Source: Ornithinimicrobium cryptoxanthini
GTDB lineage: Bacteria; Actinomycetota; Actinomycetes; Actinomycetales; Dermatophilaceae
Assembly (NCBI RefSeq): GCF_023923205.1
Contig: NZ_CP099490.1
Coordinates: 1-64,000 of the forward strand
DNA: 64,000 bases
Reading direction: 5' to 3'
Below the pieces are notes generated by a model, which saw only the letters and a list, made by a program, of their open reading frames with translations, ran no database searches and had not been told where the DNA came from. The position numbers and the translations under genes are program-made. Positions 35,109 through 43,691 of this stretch are shown here, in pieces; positions within the stretch are counted from its first letter, which is position 1; the number at the start of each line of letters is the position of its first letter.

Positions 35109-36478
35109 CGGGCCTCCCCGACGACGGCGCTCGCACCCTGACCCTCGAGCTCGACCCGCTCGCCGACCGGGCGCCGCGCGTGGTCACTGATCCGCAGGAG
35201 CAGCGCCACGATGATCCAGTTGGCGATCAGCGAGGAGCCGCCGGCGGACAGGAACGGGGTGGTCAGGCCGGTCAGCGGGATGACGCGGGTCAGGCCGCCG
35301 ACGACGACAAACACCTGCAGGCCGATGGAGAAGGCCAGGCCGGTGGCGAGCAGCTTGCCGAAGCCCTCCCGGGCGCCGATGGCGGTGCGCAGTCCGCGCT
35401 CGACGAGCAGGGCATAGAGCAGCAGCATCGCGAAGACGCCGACCAGGCCGAGCTCCTCGGCGAAGCTGGCAAAGATGTAGTCGCTGTTGGCGAAGTAGGT
35501 CAGGTGCGGGTAGCCCTCCCCGAGCCCGGTGCCGAAGAGTCCGCCGTGGCCCATCCCCATCAGTCCCTTGGCGACCTGGTCCGAGGAGGCGGACGGGTCG
35601 AAGGGGTCCAGCCACAGGTTGACCCGGGTCTGCACGTGCCCGAAGAGCCGCCAGGCGAGCACCGCTCCGGCGCTGAAGAGGAGCAGCCCGATGATGATCC
35701 AGCTGACCCGCTCGGTCGCGACATAGAGCATGGCGACGAACAGGCCGAAGAAGAGCAGTGAGGAGCCGAGGTCACGCTGGGCGACCAGGATGAGCACTGA
35801 CAGGCCCCACGCGGCCAGCAGCGGGCCCAGGTCCCGGCCCCGCGGCAGCTGCAGGCCCAGGAACCGGCGCCCGACGAGGGACAGCGCGTCGCGCGTCGCG
35901 ACGAGGTAGCCGGCGAAGAAGACGGTGAGCGCGATCTTGGCGACCTCACCGGGCTGGAAGCTGAAGCCGCCGAGCCGGATCCACAGCCGTGAGCCGTTCT
36001 CCTCGTGCCCGATCAGCGGCAGCATCGGCAGCAGCAGCAGGACAAAACCGGCGACCATCGCGATGTAGGTGTAGCGCCGCAGGACCCGGTGGTCGCGCAC
36101 CACGAAGAGCACGACCGCCGCCAGGGTGATCCCGAGGGCGCTCCACATCAGCTGCCGGCTGGCGACCAGGCTGCCCACGTCGCGCCCGGCGGCATAGTCC
36201 AGCCGGAGGATCATCACCAGACCCAACCCGTTGAGCAGGGTGGTGATGGGCAGGAGGAGGGGGTCGGCATACCTCGCCTTCCAGCGCAGCACCAGGTGGA
36301 AGCCGACGGTGAAGGCAAGCAGCAGACCGCCGTGCAGCATCAGGTTGGGCGGGACCTCACCCTGGATCGCCAGCGCGACGTTGACATAGGCGAGCAGCAC
36401 GATCGCGATCGCGAATAGGACCAGGACCAGCTCGGTCGTCCGCCCCGTGCGCGGCCGGAACGTGGTGATGGTGCTCAC
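35105..36478 (-). CDS. FtsW/RodA/SpoVE-family SEDS protein
   Basis: A 457-residue SEDS peptidoglycan glycosyltransferase with about 12 transmembrane segments. Family motifs include GGFSFQPGEVAKIAL, AQRDLGSSLLFFGLFVAML, GLFGTGLGEGYPHLTYFANS and DYIFASFAEELGLVG, and the C-terminal PFLSAGGSSLIANW. The GTG at 36478 overlaps the pstP stop (GTGA). In M. tuberculosis the gene at this place is named rodA, and in other annotations ftsW. It polymerises glycan strands for the PBP encoded next. Confidence 0.95.
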   Translation of the reverse strand: MSTITTFRPRTGRTTELVLVLFAIAIVLLAYVNVALAIQGEVPPNLMLHGGLLLAFTVGFHLVLRWKARYADPLLLPITTLLNGLGLVMILRLDYAAGRDVGSLVASRQLMWSALGITLAAVVLFVVRDHRVLRRYTYIAMVAGFVLLLLPMLPLIGHEENGSRLWIRLGGFSFQPGEVAKIALTVFFAGYLVATRDALSLVGRRFLGLQLPRGRDLGPLLAAWGLSVLILVAQRDLGSSLLFFGLFVAMLYVATERVSWIIIGLLLFSAGAVLAWRLFGHVQTRVNLWLDPFDPSASSDQVAKGLMGMGHGGLFGTGLGEGYPHLTYFANSDYIFASFAEELGLVGVFAMLLLYALLVERGLRTAIGAREGFGKLLATGLAFSIGLQVFVVVGGLTRVIPLTGLTTPFLSAGGSSLIANWIIVALLLRISDHARRPVGERVELEGQGASAVVGEAR

Positions 36479-37884
36479 GGCACGCAGTCCACGGGGCGGG
36501 GCAGCACCTGACTCGGTGGTGAGGTCGTGGTGGCGCTGTCCGGCCCGGTGGTGCCGGCTGCGTCGTCCGGCCCTCTCGTCGCCCGCGCGCCATCGGGACC
36601 GTTCGTGGCGGTCGCGGTGTCCGGGCCGCTCGTGGTGGCCTCGGCGTCGCCCGGCAGCGGGAGCTGGACGACGTCGCTGCACCGGGGCAGCGCCAGGCTG
36701 CGCAGCTCGGTGACGATCCGCTCGGCGTCGGGGCGGTCGTCTGCGGTCAGGGTGTTGACGACACGGGTGCGGTAGTGGCTCGGCAGCGTCTCCAGCGCGA
36801 TGTCGGTCTCCTCGTCGGGCTCGGAGAGGACGAACGGACCGAGGTCCTGGCTGACGCCGCGGAAGATGGTGACGTTGCCGTTGGCCTCGCCGACGTAGTA
36901 CTGCCGCTGAGACCAGTCATAGGTCGCCCACGCGCCGAAGGCGACGACGGCCAGGATGGCCAGCCCCACCAGGGAGCGCCGCAGCCAGGTGGCGATCGCG
37001 CCGCGGCCGGTCTCCTCAGCCAGTTCCGGCGCTGCGTCGACACCGTGCACGCTGTGGTCGAGCGCGGCGGCCTTCTCCGCGGGCGTCTGCGGGGTGAGCA
37101 GGTGGGTGCCCCGGCGCTCGCTGGCCGCCCCCACGACCTGGGGATCGGTGCTGCCGTCGCCGGAGGAGACGACGTCGACCACGATGACCGTGACGTTGTC
37201 GCGGGTCGAGGCCCGCAGGGAGATGGCGATCAGCTGGTCGGCGACCGGGCCGGCGGACTCCTCGCTGCGCAGCAGGTCCGCGACCGTGGACTCGGCGACA
37301 TAGTCGGTCAGGCCGTCCGACGCCAGCAGGAGGCGGTCGCCGACCCGCAGCTCGCGCATGCTCAGGTCGGGGCGGTCGTCGGGCCGTCCGGTGAAGACAC
37401 GGGTGACCAGGGAGCGCTGGGGGTGGTGCAGCGCCTCGTCCTCGGAGATCCGCCCCTCGTCGAGGAGCTGCTGGACAAAGCTGTGGTCCTTGGTGATCTG
37501 CGTGACTCGGGTGCCGCGGCGCAGATAGGCGCGCGAGTCGCCGATGTTGGCGACGGCGAGCTTGGTGCCCGAGCGCATCATCGCGATGCAGGTGGTGCCC
37601 ATGCCCTCGGTCGACTCGGACTCGTCGGCCACCTCGGCCAGGCGCGCGTTGGCGGCCACCATCGCCTGCTCGAGGACGCTGCTCATGTCGTCGCCGCCGT
37701 GGCTCTCACCGTCTAGGTGGACGAGCTCGCCCACGACGAGTGAGCTGGCGACGTCGCCCGCGGCGTGACCGCCCATCCCGTCGCAGAGGACGAGCAGCTC
37801 AGGACCGGCATACGCCGAGTCCTCGTTGCGGCTCTTCGTGCCCAGCCCCAGGTGGGAGCGGGCGGCATAGCGCAGCGCGACCAT
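36475..37884 (-). CDS. pstP: PP2C-family Ser/Thr phosphatase PstP
   Basis: Reverses PknB-type phosphorylation. Residues 1-235 are the PP2C domain: RNEDSAY, the metal-binding CDGMGGHAAGD, ANIGDSRAYL, LLLASDGLTDYV and a final TRDNVTVIV. A linker, a single transmembrane helix (SLVGLAILAVVAFGAWATYDW, about 302-322) and an outside domain follow. The last ~70 residues repeat the pattern GPD[ST]A/GPDGA several times and are probably disordered. It overlaps the SEDS gene by four bases, and six bases separate it from fhaB. Confidence 0.95.
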   Translation of the reverse strand: MVALRYAARSHLGLGTKSRNEDSAYAGPELLVLCDGMGGHAAGDVASSLVVGELVHLDGESHGGDDMSSVLEQAMVAANARLAEVADESESTEGMGTTCIAMMRSGTKLAVANIGDSRAYLRRGTRVTQITKDHSFVQQLLDEGRISEDEALHHPQRSLVTRVFTGRPDDRPDLSMRELRVGDRLLLASDGLTDYVAESTVADLLRSEESAGPVADQLIAISLRASTRDNVTVIVVDVVSSGDGSTDPQVVGAASERRGTHLLTPQTPAEKAAALDHSVHGVDAAPELAEETGRGAIATWLRRSLVGLAILAVVAFGAWATYDWSQRQYYVGEANGNVTIFRGVSQDLGPFVLSEPDEETDIALETLPSHYRTRVVNTLTADDRPDAERIVTELRSLALPRCSDVVQLPLPGDAEATTSGPDTATATNGPDGARATRGPDDAAGTTGPDSATTTSPPSQVLPRPVDCVP

Positions 37885-37890
37885 CCGGGG

Positions 37891-38361
37891 TTACCGCTGC
37901 AGCTCGAGGATCGTCTGGCCGATTCTGACCTGGGTGCCGACCCCGAGCGGGTGGCCGGTGCCGATCCTCTGGTTGTTGATGAAGGTGCCGTTGGTCGAGT
38001 TCAGGTCATCGGCATACCAGACGCCGTCCGGCCCGAGATAGATCCGGAGGTGCCGGCCGGAGGCGTAGTCGTCGGTCAGGACCAGGGAGCACTCGGGGTT
38101 GCGGCCGATCAGCAGACCGCCCTCGTGGAGCGGCAGGGTCGTGCCGCGCAGGCTGCCGGCCACGACCGCCAGGCTGGTCGGCCCTTTTCGGGCCGCCCTC
38201 GGGGCCCGGGGGACGCCGCGCTCGCGTCCGCCGCCGCCCGCGCGGGTGAGCACCCGGGTGCCATAGAGGTCGCCGCGCAGGGCCCCGACGACGCTGAAGA
38301 CGAACGCCCACAGCAGGGCGAGGATCCCCAGCCGGATGATGTTGAGGGTTAACTCACTCAT
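37891..38361 (-). CDS. fhaB: FHA-domain protein FhaB (FipA-type)
   Basis: A 156-residue protein with an N-terminal transmembrane helix (LNIIRLGILALLWAFVFSVVG) and a C-terminal FHA domain that binds phosphothreonine: GRNPECSLVL, ASGRHLRI and LNSTNGTFINNQRI. ATG 38361 is chosen over the longer frame because it begins the family-typical MSELTLNIIRLG. In mycobacteria FhaB bridges PknA/PknB signalling and FtsZ. Operon position is between fhaA and pstP. Confidence 0.94.
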   Translation of the reverse strand: MSELTLNIIRLGILALLWAFVFSVVGALRGDLYGTRVLTRAGGGGRERGVPRAPRAARKGPTSLAVVAGSLRGTTLPLHEGGLLIGRNPECSLVLTDDYASGRHLRIYLGPDGVWYADDLNSTNGTFINNQRIGTGHPLGVGTQVRIGQTILELQR

Positions 38362-38389
38362 CGCGTGTCCTCCTCGCAGATCGGCTCGC

Positions 38390-39409
38390 TCATCGGCCGC
38401 CTTCCGCATGGAAGATGAGCGTCGTGCTGCCGATCGTCACGCGGTCGCCCTCGGAGAGCTGCTCGGTGCCCACCTGGTCGCCGTTGAGATAGGTGCCGTT
38501 GGTCGACCCCAGGTCACGCAGCAGCACCTGCTGGTGCGGGCCGTCGTGGGTGATCCTGACCTCGACGTGCCGACGTGAGACACCGGGGTCGTCGATCACC
38601 AGGTCCGCCGAGGCGTCGCGCCCGATCACGGTGACCGCCGCGGACAGCGCGTGGGCGCGGCCGTGCAGGTCGAGCCAGGGACGCGGTCCGCGACCACTCA
38701 CCGGGCGCTGCGAGCGAGGGGGCGAGGCGGGGAACTCGCGGGTGCTGGGTCCCCGGTCACCCGGTGGTGCGTATGCCGGGGCACCGGCCCCGCCCTGACC
38801 GTGCCGGGCGGCGATGGCCGCGGCGGCCCCCACTCCGGGTGGGGCCTGCCGTGCTGCACCCGGGCGCGCTGGCGGGCGGCCCTCGGCCGGCTGACCAGAC
38901 TGTGGGGGCCGTCGGAACACCGCATCGGGATCGCCGCCACCGGACTGGCCGGGGCCGCGCGACTGGGCTGGCGGCATACTCCTGCGGTCCCCGTGGCGCG
39001 GACCCTGGCCGGCTGGTGGGCGCTGGCCCTGTCGCCGACTGTTCTTGCTGGCAGGGCGCACGCGGAAGATGCCGGTCTCGAGCTCGTCGTCGGACAGGAG
39101 CCGGACCTCGACGGTGCCGGCGGGGGTGTAGCGCTGGGCGTCCGCGTGGTCCTCCGCGGCCGCGACGAGCTCGTCGGTCAGCGCCGTGTCATAGGAGGAG
39201 AGCCGCTCGTAGTCGCTGGAGGCCAGCTCGACCGTGAAGACGTTGGGCACCATGGTCCGACCCGGCCCGAGCACGGCAGCGCGCTCGTCCATCGCACCCC
39301 GCATCGCCGAGGCGATCTCGACTGGTTGGACCTCGGCCTTGAACACCTTGGCGAACGGCGCCTTGATCGCGCGCTCCAAGCCGCGCTCGACGCGGTCAAC
39401 GATCCCCAC
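38390..39409 (-). CDS. fhaA: FHA-domain protein FhaA (DUF3662-FHA)
   Basis: A 339-residue first gene of the kinase-phosphatase-wall operon. The N-terminal DUF3662 domain (about 1-120) starts GIVDRVERGLERAIKAPFAKVF. A ~120-residue Pro/Gln/Gly/Arg-rich disordered linker follows, then the FHA domain with GRDASADLVI, SRRHVEV and LGSTNGTYLNG. FhaA binds phosphorylated MviN in mycobacteria and restrains lipid II export. GTG 39409 has RBS AAGGGAG; upstream in-frame sequence runs into the tRNA-Leu region and is not family-like. Confidence 0.95.
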   Translation of the reverse strand: MGIVDRVERGLERAIKAPFAKVFKAEVQPVEIASAMRGAMDERAAVLGPGRTMVPNVFTVELASSDYERLSSYDTALTDELVAAAEDHADAQRYTPAGTVEVRLLSDDELETGIFRVRPASKNSRRQGQRPPAGQGPRHGDRRSMPPAQSRGPGQSGGGDPDAVFRRPPQSGQPAEGRPPARPGAARQAPPGVGAAAAIAARHGQGGAGAPAYAPPGDRGPSTREFPASPPRSQRPVSGRGPRPWLDLHGRAHALSAAVTVIGRDASADLVIDDPGVSRRHVEVRITHDGPHQQVLLRDLGSTNGTYLNGDQVGTEQLSEGDRVTIGSTTLIFHAEGGR

Positions 39410-39637
39410 GACGCTCCCTTCGCTGGTCGGTGCCCTCCCGCATGGGGCGGGAACGGCCGGTGGCCCCATTGATCGTACTTCGACGACCTCGCTCCGGACG
39501 GGATCTGGGTCGACCGGGCGCTGCTGGGGGAACGCGCATGTCGCCCACAGCGTTCCGCGAGGTCCACCCGCGGCCGCGTAGCACCGACGCCGGATGCGGG
39601 AACAGGCTGAGGTGCGTGCTAATCTTGCTCGGCACTC

Positions 39638-39724
39638 GCGCGAGTGGCGGAATAGGCAGACGCGCACGGTTCAGGTCCGTGTGCCCGAAAGGGCGTGGGG
39701 GTTCAACTCCCCCCTCGCGCACCA
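39638..39724 (+). tRNA. tRNA-Leu (CAG)
   Basis: A class II tRNA of 87 bases with encoded CCA. Acceptor GCGCGAG/CTCGCGC; anticodon stem CACGG/CCGTG around TTCAGGT with CAG at 39672-39674; a long variable arm (TGCCCGAAAGGGCG); T-arm GGGGGTTCAACTCCCCC. A -10-like TAATCT at 39620-39625 precedes it. It faces away from fhaA. Confidence 0.97.
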
Positions 39725-39762
39725 GACGTTACGCAGCGTTCACCGTTCGTTACGTGAACGCT

Positions 39763-39797
39763 AAACTCCCGGCCGGATCTGATCCGGCCGGGAGTTT
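39763..39797 (+). terminator. Perfect 16-bp hairpin after tRNA-Leu
   Basis: AAACTCCCGGCCGGAT (39763-39778) pairs perfectly with ATCCGGCCGGGAGTTT (39782-39797) around CTG, with a T-containing tail. The strong stem stops tRNA transcription and insulates the toxin-antitoxin promoter. A shorter inverted repeat CGTTCAC/GTGAACG lies at 39738-39760. Confidence 0.9.
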
Positions 39798-39821
39798 CGT
39801 CGTTGTGGGCGTCCCCCGGCA

Positions 39822-39843
39822 GTGATATCATCGAGGTGATATC
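39822..39843. promoter_or_regulatory. Probable operator of the FitAB-type module
   Basis: GTGATATC occurs twice (39822-39829 and 39836-39843), and GATATCA/TGATATC form an inverted repeat at 39824-39843. It sits 14 bases before the antitoxin start. Ribbon-helix-helix antitoxins with their PIN toxin repress their own promoter through such repeats; the half-site TGATATCA resembles the known FitA half-site type TGCTATCA. The role is inferred. Confidence 0.6.
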
Positions 39844-39856
39844 GGAGGCGGTCGTC

Positions 39857-40084
39857 ATGGAACAGATCCTGATCCGGAACCTGCCCGCGGGGACTAAGGC
39901 CGCGCTTCGCGCGCGTGCCAAGCAACGTCACCGGTCGGTCGAGGCGGAGGCGCGCGACATCCTCACGAGGGCCCTGGAGGGCGAGCCCCTCACGATCGTT
40001 GACCTCCTGGCCACCGACGAGGGTGCCGATATCGAGTTCGAACCTGAGCGTCTCGGCCTGACGGCTCGCTCAGCGGAACTGTGA
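39857..40084 (+). CDS. fitA: FitA-like ribbon-helix-helix antitoxin
   Basis: A 75-residue protein. The N-terminal ribbon-helix-helix ([35 protein letters not shown]) binds DNA. The C-terminal tail ([19 protein letters not shown]) would wrap and block the PIN toxin. ATG 39857 has GGAGGCG upstream and fits the FitA length; an earlier in-frame start would translate through the operator. Its stop overlaps the toxin start (GTGA, 40081-40084), which keeps the two in ratio. Confidence 0.88.
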   Translation: MEQILIRNLPAGTKAALRARAKQRHRSVEAEARDILTRALEGEPLTIVDLLATDEGADIEFEPERLGLTARSAEL

Positions 40085-40503
40085 GGTACGTCTTGGACAC
40101 CAACGTGGTGTCGGCGCTGCGGGTGCGAGGGCGCCACCGGTCCGTCGAGGCGTGGGCAGCGTCGGTCCCCGTCGGTGATCAGTTCGTCTCGGCATTCACC
40201 ATCGCGGAGCTCGAGCGAGGGGTGATTGCCAAGGAGCGGTCGGACGCTCAGCAGGGAGCGGTCCTGCGTCGCTGGTTCGACGACCACGTCTTGCCCACGT
40301 TCGCCGACCGACTGCTGCCGTTCGACCTGTCGGCGGCCCGGATCCTCGCGGCCTATCGGGTTCCCGAGCACGCACCGTTCGATGACGCCCTGATTGCCGC
40401 TGTGGCGGAGTCTGCAGAGATGGCCGTCGTGTCGCGGAACACCAAGCACTTTGAACCCCTCGGCGTCCCTTGTCTCAACCCGTGGGCTTCAACCGCGTCC
40501 TGA
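40081..40503 (+). CDS. fitB: FitB-like PIN-domain toxin (ribonuclease)
   Basis: A 140-residue PIN-domain nuclease of the VapC/FitB group. Conserved acidic residues are Asp6 ([11 protein letters not shown]), Glu43 (TIAELERGV) and Asp101/Asp102 (PFDDALIAA). The late motif VSRNTKHF has Asn120 where many FitB proteins have Asp; Asn here is common in VapC relatives. The C terminus LNPW matches FitB. It is co-translated with the antitoxin. Toxins of this class cleave RNA when the antitoxin is degraded. The module next to tRNA-Leu looks like an acquired cassette, but no integrase or att duplication was seen. Confidence 0.9.
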   Translation: MRYVLDTNVVSALRVRGRHRSVEAWAASVPVGDQFVSAFTIAELERGVIAKERSDAQQGAVLRRWFDDHVLPTFADRLLPFDLSAARILAAYRVPEHAPFDDALIAAVAESAEMAVVSRNTKHFEPLGVPCLNPWASTAS

Positions 40504-40640
40504 CTGCCGTGCAGCACCTCACGCTGCGGCCCGGGGTAGCGCCATGGGTGTGCCTGGACGGCACGCCGTTGTGTGCCTGGCCCACTTCTCGCGTCAGTTT
40601 CGGAGCAGGTGAGCGTCTTTCAGGAACTACCCACCAGACG

Positions 40641-40674
40641 AAAGTCCCGGTCAGAGACATCTGGCCGGGACTTT
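40641..40674 (+). terminator. Terminator after the toxin gene
   Basis: AAAGTCCCGGTCAGA (40641-40655) pairs with TCTGGCCGGGACTTT (40660-40674) with one G-T pair and a four-base loop. The strong stem lies 138 bases past the toxin stop and just before the DUF2237 gene. Nothing else is seen in 40504-40640. Confidence 0.85.
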
Positions 40675-40738
40675 CTCCGTGTTGAGCCGCTCGAGCCGGT
40701 GGTGGATCAACGTCGTGGACCTCTGACAGGATCGACCT

Positions 40739-41128
40739 ATGACCGCACGCAACGTCCTCGGCGGCGAGTTGCAGGTGTGTGGAACCGACCCCGTGACGGG
40801 GTTCACCCGGTCCGGCAGCTGTGAGGTCACCGCGGAGGACATCGGCAACCACGGCGTCTGCGCCGTCATGACCCAGGAGTTTCTGGCGCACCAGGCCGAG
40901 CTCGGCAACGACCTGGTGACACCGCACCCGGAGTGGCAGTTTGCCGGGCTGACGCCGGGAGATCGCTGGTGTGTCGTCGCGATCCGCTGGTTGCAGTCCG
41001 CGCACGCCGGCCGCGCTGCGCCAGTCGTCCTGGCCAGCACCCACGAGGCGGTCCTGCAGGTCGTCCCACTCGAGCTGTTGCGGCTCCATGCGAGCGATGT
41101 GCCGGACGACCCGTCATCGCTGCTCTGA
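40739..41128 (+). CDS. DUF2237 family protein
   Basis: A 129-residue cytoplasmic protein matching the DUF2237 family almost end to end: RNVLGGELQVCGTDPVTGFTRSGSC, ICAVM-type motif (NHGVCAVMTQEFLAHQ), GNDLVTPHPEWQFAGLTPGD and RWCVVAIRWLQS. The conserved cysteines (Cys14, Cys28, Cys41, Cys78) suggest metal binding or redox chemistry, but the family has no established role. The C-terminal ~20 residues are variable. It lies after the toxin terminator and shows no obvious operon partner. Confidence 0.88.
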   Translation: MTARNVLGGELQVCGTDPVTGFTRSGSCEVTAEDIGNHGVCAVMTQEFLAHQAELGNDLVTPHPEWQFAGLTPGDRWCVVAIRWLQSAHAGRAAPVVLASTHEAVLQVVPLELLRLHASDVPDDPSSLL

Positions 41129-41250
41129 CGGCTCGGGGACCGAGGCGCTGCGGTGAGCCAGGGATGGCCGGGGCGCGGCCGCGGTGGTTAGGTGGGGGAA
41201 CCGGCGACCCACGCCGCGACCGATCGAGTATTGATCCGGAGGAACTGCTG

Positions 41251-42195
41251 ATGACCGAGCCCGCAGCGTCCAGCGCCACGACGGGCGCGGTGCCCATCCC
41301 GACGGCGGGACACATCGCCGAGGCGGAGGTGCCGGTGGGGGCGGAGTATGTCCTGACCCTCGACTGCGCCGAACGAGCCGGGCTGGTCCACGTCGTGACC
41401 GGCTTTCTGCGGCAGCACGAGGGGGACATCCTGGAGCTGAAGGTGTTTGACGACTTCCGCGCCGGCCACTTCTTCCTCCGGGTCCACTTCGTCATCGCCA
41501 CCCCCCACCCGGACCCCGGGGCTGAGGGGCTGCGCAGCTCCTTCGCCGGGGTGGCCGAGGGACTGGATGCGCAGTTCGAGATCCGGGAGGCCGCCTCCGC
41601 GCGGCGGGTGCTCGTCATGGTCTCCAAGTTTGCGCACGGTCTGAACGACCTGCTGTTCCGCGCTCGCACCGGCGACCTGCGGGCCGAGATCGTCGCCGTG
41701 GTGTCGAACCACCCGGACCACCGCGCCCTGGTCGAGTGGCACGGCATCCCGTTCTTCCACGTGCCGCTGACCCGGGACACCAAGCCGGAGGCTGAGGCCA
41801 GGCTGCTGGACCTGGTCGAGCGCTTCGAGGTGGAGCTGGTCGTCCTCGCCCGCTACATGCAGATCCTCAGCGACGACCTCACCCGGAAGCTGGCCGGACG
41901 GGCGATCAACATCCACCACTCCTTCCTGCCCAGTTTCAAGGGGGCCCGGCCCTACCACCAGGCGTATGAGCGTGGGGTCAAGACCGTGGGTGCCACCGCT
42001 CACTATGTCTCCAGCGACCTCGACGAGGGGCCGATCATCTCCCAGACGGTGCAGGAGGTGGACCATGCCTTCGGCCCCGAGGAGCTGGTGGCGGCAGGAC
42101 GGGACACCGAGTGCAAGGCGCTGTCCAACGCGGTCCGCTGGCACTGCGAGGGACGGGTCTTCCTGCACGGCAACCGGACCGTCGTCCTGCGCTGA
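41251..42195 (+). CDS. purU: Formyltetrahydrofolate deformylase
   Basis: Hydrolyses 10-formyl-THF to THF and formate, balancing one-carbon pools and feeding formate to purine synthesis. The 314-residue product has an N-terminal ACT domain (about 30-110, starting EYVLTLDCAERAGLVHVVTGF) and a formyltransferase-like catalytic domain with Asn220-His222 in NIHHSFLPSFKGA and Asp258 in SSDLDEGPI. ATG 41251 has a good RBS (GGAGGA). The first ~28 residues are a non-conserved extension. It converges on the RDD gene six bases downstream. Confidence 0.95.
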   Translation: MTEPAASSATTGAVPIPTAGHIAEAEVPVGAEYVLTLDCAERAGLVHVVTGFLRQHEGDILELKVFDDFRAGHFFLRVHFVIATPHPDPGAEGLRSSFAGVAEGLDAQFEIREAASARRVLVMVSKFAHGLNDLLFRARTGDLRAEIVAVVSNHPDHRALVEWHGIPFFHVPLTRDTKPEAEARLLDLVERFEVELVVLARYMQILSDDLTRKLAGRAINIHHSFLPSFKGARPYHQAYERGVKTVGATAHYVSSDLDEGPIISQTVQEVDHAFGPEELVAAGRDTECKALSNAVRWHCEGRVFLHGNRTVVLR

Positions 42196-42201
42196 CCGCC
42201 C

Positions 42202-42765
42202 TCAGGCTGGGGGCACGCCCTGCACTCTGGTGCCCGCCAGCCGGTCATGGATCCCGCGACCGCCCAGCAGTGAGGGGACCGCGCAGGCAGCCAGCAGGAT
42301 CAGGGAGCCCAGCGTCAGCGACATGGCCCACGGGGTCTGGACCTCAAGGATCGCCCGGCTCACCCCGAGGTGCGCCAACTGCCACGGCAGTGCCTTGACC
42401 ACGTTGCGCAGCCACACCGCTCCGGTCGACGGCGCGCCACCATCGGCGGTCGTGACGACGAGCCCGGCCCACCGCTTGCCCAGCGTGGCGTGTCGGGCAG
42501 AGGTCTCGGTCAGCGCCAGATAGGCGACGTAGGGCAGCACGGTGGCCACCGTGATCAGCAGGTCGGACCGCAGCAGGTCACCAGACGACGGGGTGGCCGC
42601 CATCGGTGGCAGGTCGATCACCGCGCGCACGACGAGGCCGACCAGGGTGAGGACCGCCAGCCACAGACAGACCACGGCCCAGTCACCCAGCCACGACCGC
42701 ACCCTCGCGACCGGAGACGTGCGCCCCGCGCGGGCGACGGAGGATGACGTGGCGGCGATCGGCAT
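42202..42765 (-). CDS. RDD family membrane protein
   Basis: A 187-residue protein with three hydrophobic segments (WAVVCLWLAVLTLVGLVVRAV; LLITVATVLPYVAYLAL; AMSLTLGSLILLAACAVPSLL) and the RDD hallmarks: an early Arg-x6-Asp region (RVRSWLGDW), TLGKRWAGLVV and the closing GIHDRLAGTRV. Roles of RDD proteins are mostly unknown; some are ion antiporters. ATG 42765 is favoured; an upstream in-frame ATG is possible. The stop is six bases from the end of convergent purU. Confidence 0.85.
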   Translation of the reverse strand: MPIAATSSSVARAGRTSPVARVRSWLGDWAVVCLWLAVLTLVGLVVRAVIDLPPMAATPSSGDLLRSDLLITVATVLPYVAYLALTETSARHATLGKRWAGLVVTTADGGAPSTGAVWLRNVVKALPWQLAHLGVSRAILEVQTPWAMSLTLGSLILLAACAVPSLLGGRGIHDRLAGTRVQGVPPA

Positions 42766-42849
42766 ACGCCTCAGGGTGGCATCCCCGCACCGGTCGCGCG
42801 GCAGGCTCACCGGGTGACCGGCAATCTGCGCGGAGGGGAGGATGGGGCG

Positions 42850-43611
42850 ATGAGCTCTCTCATGGACGACACCGGCGAGCAGGTCGTGCCACGTGCGCGT
42901 CCCGTCTCCCGGGTGGTCTCTCTCGTGCCGTCCCTGACTGAGGCGATCGCAGCGTCCCGACCCGGAGCACTGTGTGGTGCGACCGACTGGTGCACCCACC
43001 CGGCCGACCTGGACGTGGTCCGGGTGCGCGGCACCAAGAACGTCAACTGGCGCCGGGTCGTCGACCTGCAACCCGACCTCGTGGTGGCCAACAAGGAGGA
43101 GAACCGCGAGATCGACGTGCGGCGGCTGCGGGAGGCCGGCGTGCCGGTGTGGGTGACGGTGATCGAGGACGTCCCACAGGCACTGACCTCGATGGACCGG
43201 CTCTTCGGTGAGGCGCTGGACTGGGGCGAGCCGGACTGGTTGACTCAGGTCCGGCGGCGGTGGGACCGACCCGTGCCGCCGCCGCGGATCCGCGTCGCGG
43301 TCCCGATCTGGCGCGATCCGTGGATGGTGGTCGGCTCCTCGACCTACACCGGTGACCTGCTCGCTCGGGCCGGCTATAAGAATGCCTTCGGCGATCACGA
43401 GGGACGCTATCCCCAGGTGGAACTGGCCGACCTCGACCGGGCTGACCTGGACGAGGTGCTGCTGCCGGACGAGCCCTACGAGTTCACGGCAGAGGACGGT
43501 CCTGAGGCCTTCACGCTGGCACCGACCCGGCTGGTGTCCGGCCGGCTGCTGACCTGGTATGGCCCCGCCATGCTGGAGGCCGCTGACGTCCTGCTCGGTG
43601 CGGAGGGCTGA
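42850..43611 (+). CDS. BtuF/FhuD-like helical-backbone protein, no signal peptide
   Basis: A 253-residue protein of the periplasmic-binding type II (helical backbone metal receptor) fold: RVVSLVPSLTEAI near the N terminus, CGATDWCTHPADL, LQPDLVVANKEENRE, GSSTYTGDLLARAGYKNAFGD and LVSGRLLTWYGPAMLEA. Classic members bring cobalamin or iron chelates to ABC importers and are exported; this one has neither signal peptide nor lipobox, and no importer genes lie nearby. It may be a cytoplasmic member with another ligand. ATG 42850 follows a GGAGG region; ATG 42814 is a weaker alternative. Confidence 0.82.
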   Translation: MSSLMDDTGEQVVPRARPVSRVVSLVPSLTEAIAASRPGALCGATDWCTHPADLDVVRVRGTKNVNWRRVVDLQPDLVVANKEENREIDVRRLREAGVPVWVTVIEDVPQALTSMDRLFGEALDWGEPDWLTQVRRRWDRPVPPPRIRVAVPIWRDPWMVVGSSTYTGDLLARAGYKNAFGDHEGRYPQVELADLDRADLDEVLLPDEPYEFTAEDGPEAFTLAPTRLVSGRLLTWYGPAMLEAADVLLGAEG

Positions 43612-43691
43612 GGCACCGACGCCTGACCTGCAGCCCGTCGACAGCCCCGCCCCCGCACACGGGCCGGTCCCGCGTGGGGCAGGATCAGCCC

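Noticed and set aside
39638..40674. Integrative element at tRNA-Leu
   Set aside because: No integrase and no direct repeat of the tRNA 3' end found within the window; only a toxin-antitoxin cassette is supported.
42850..43611. Cobalamin ABC-importer binding protein (BtuF)
   Set aside because: Fold matches, but there is no signal peptide or lipobox and no btuCD-like genes nearby, so the specific name is not used.
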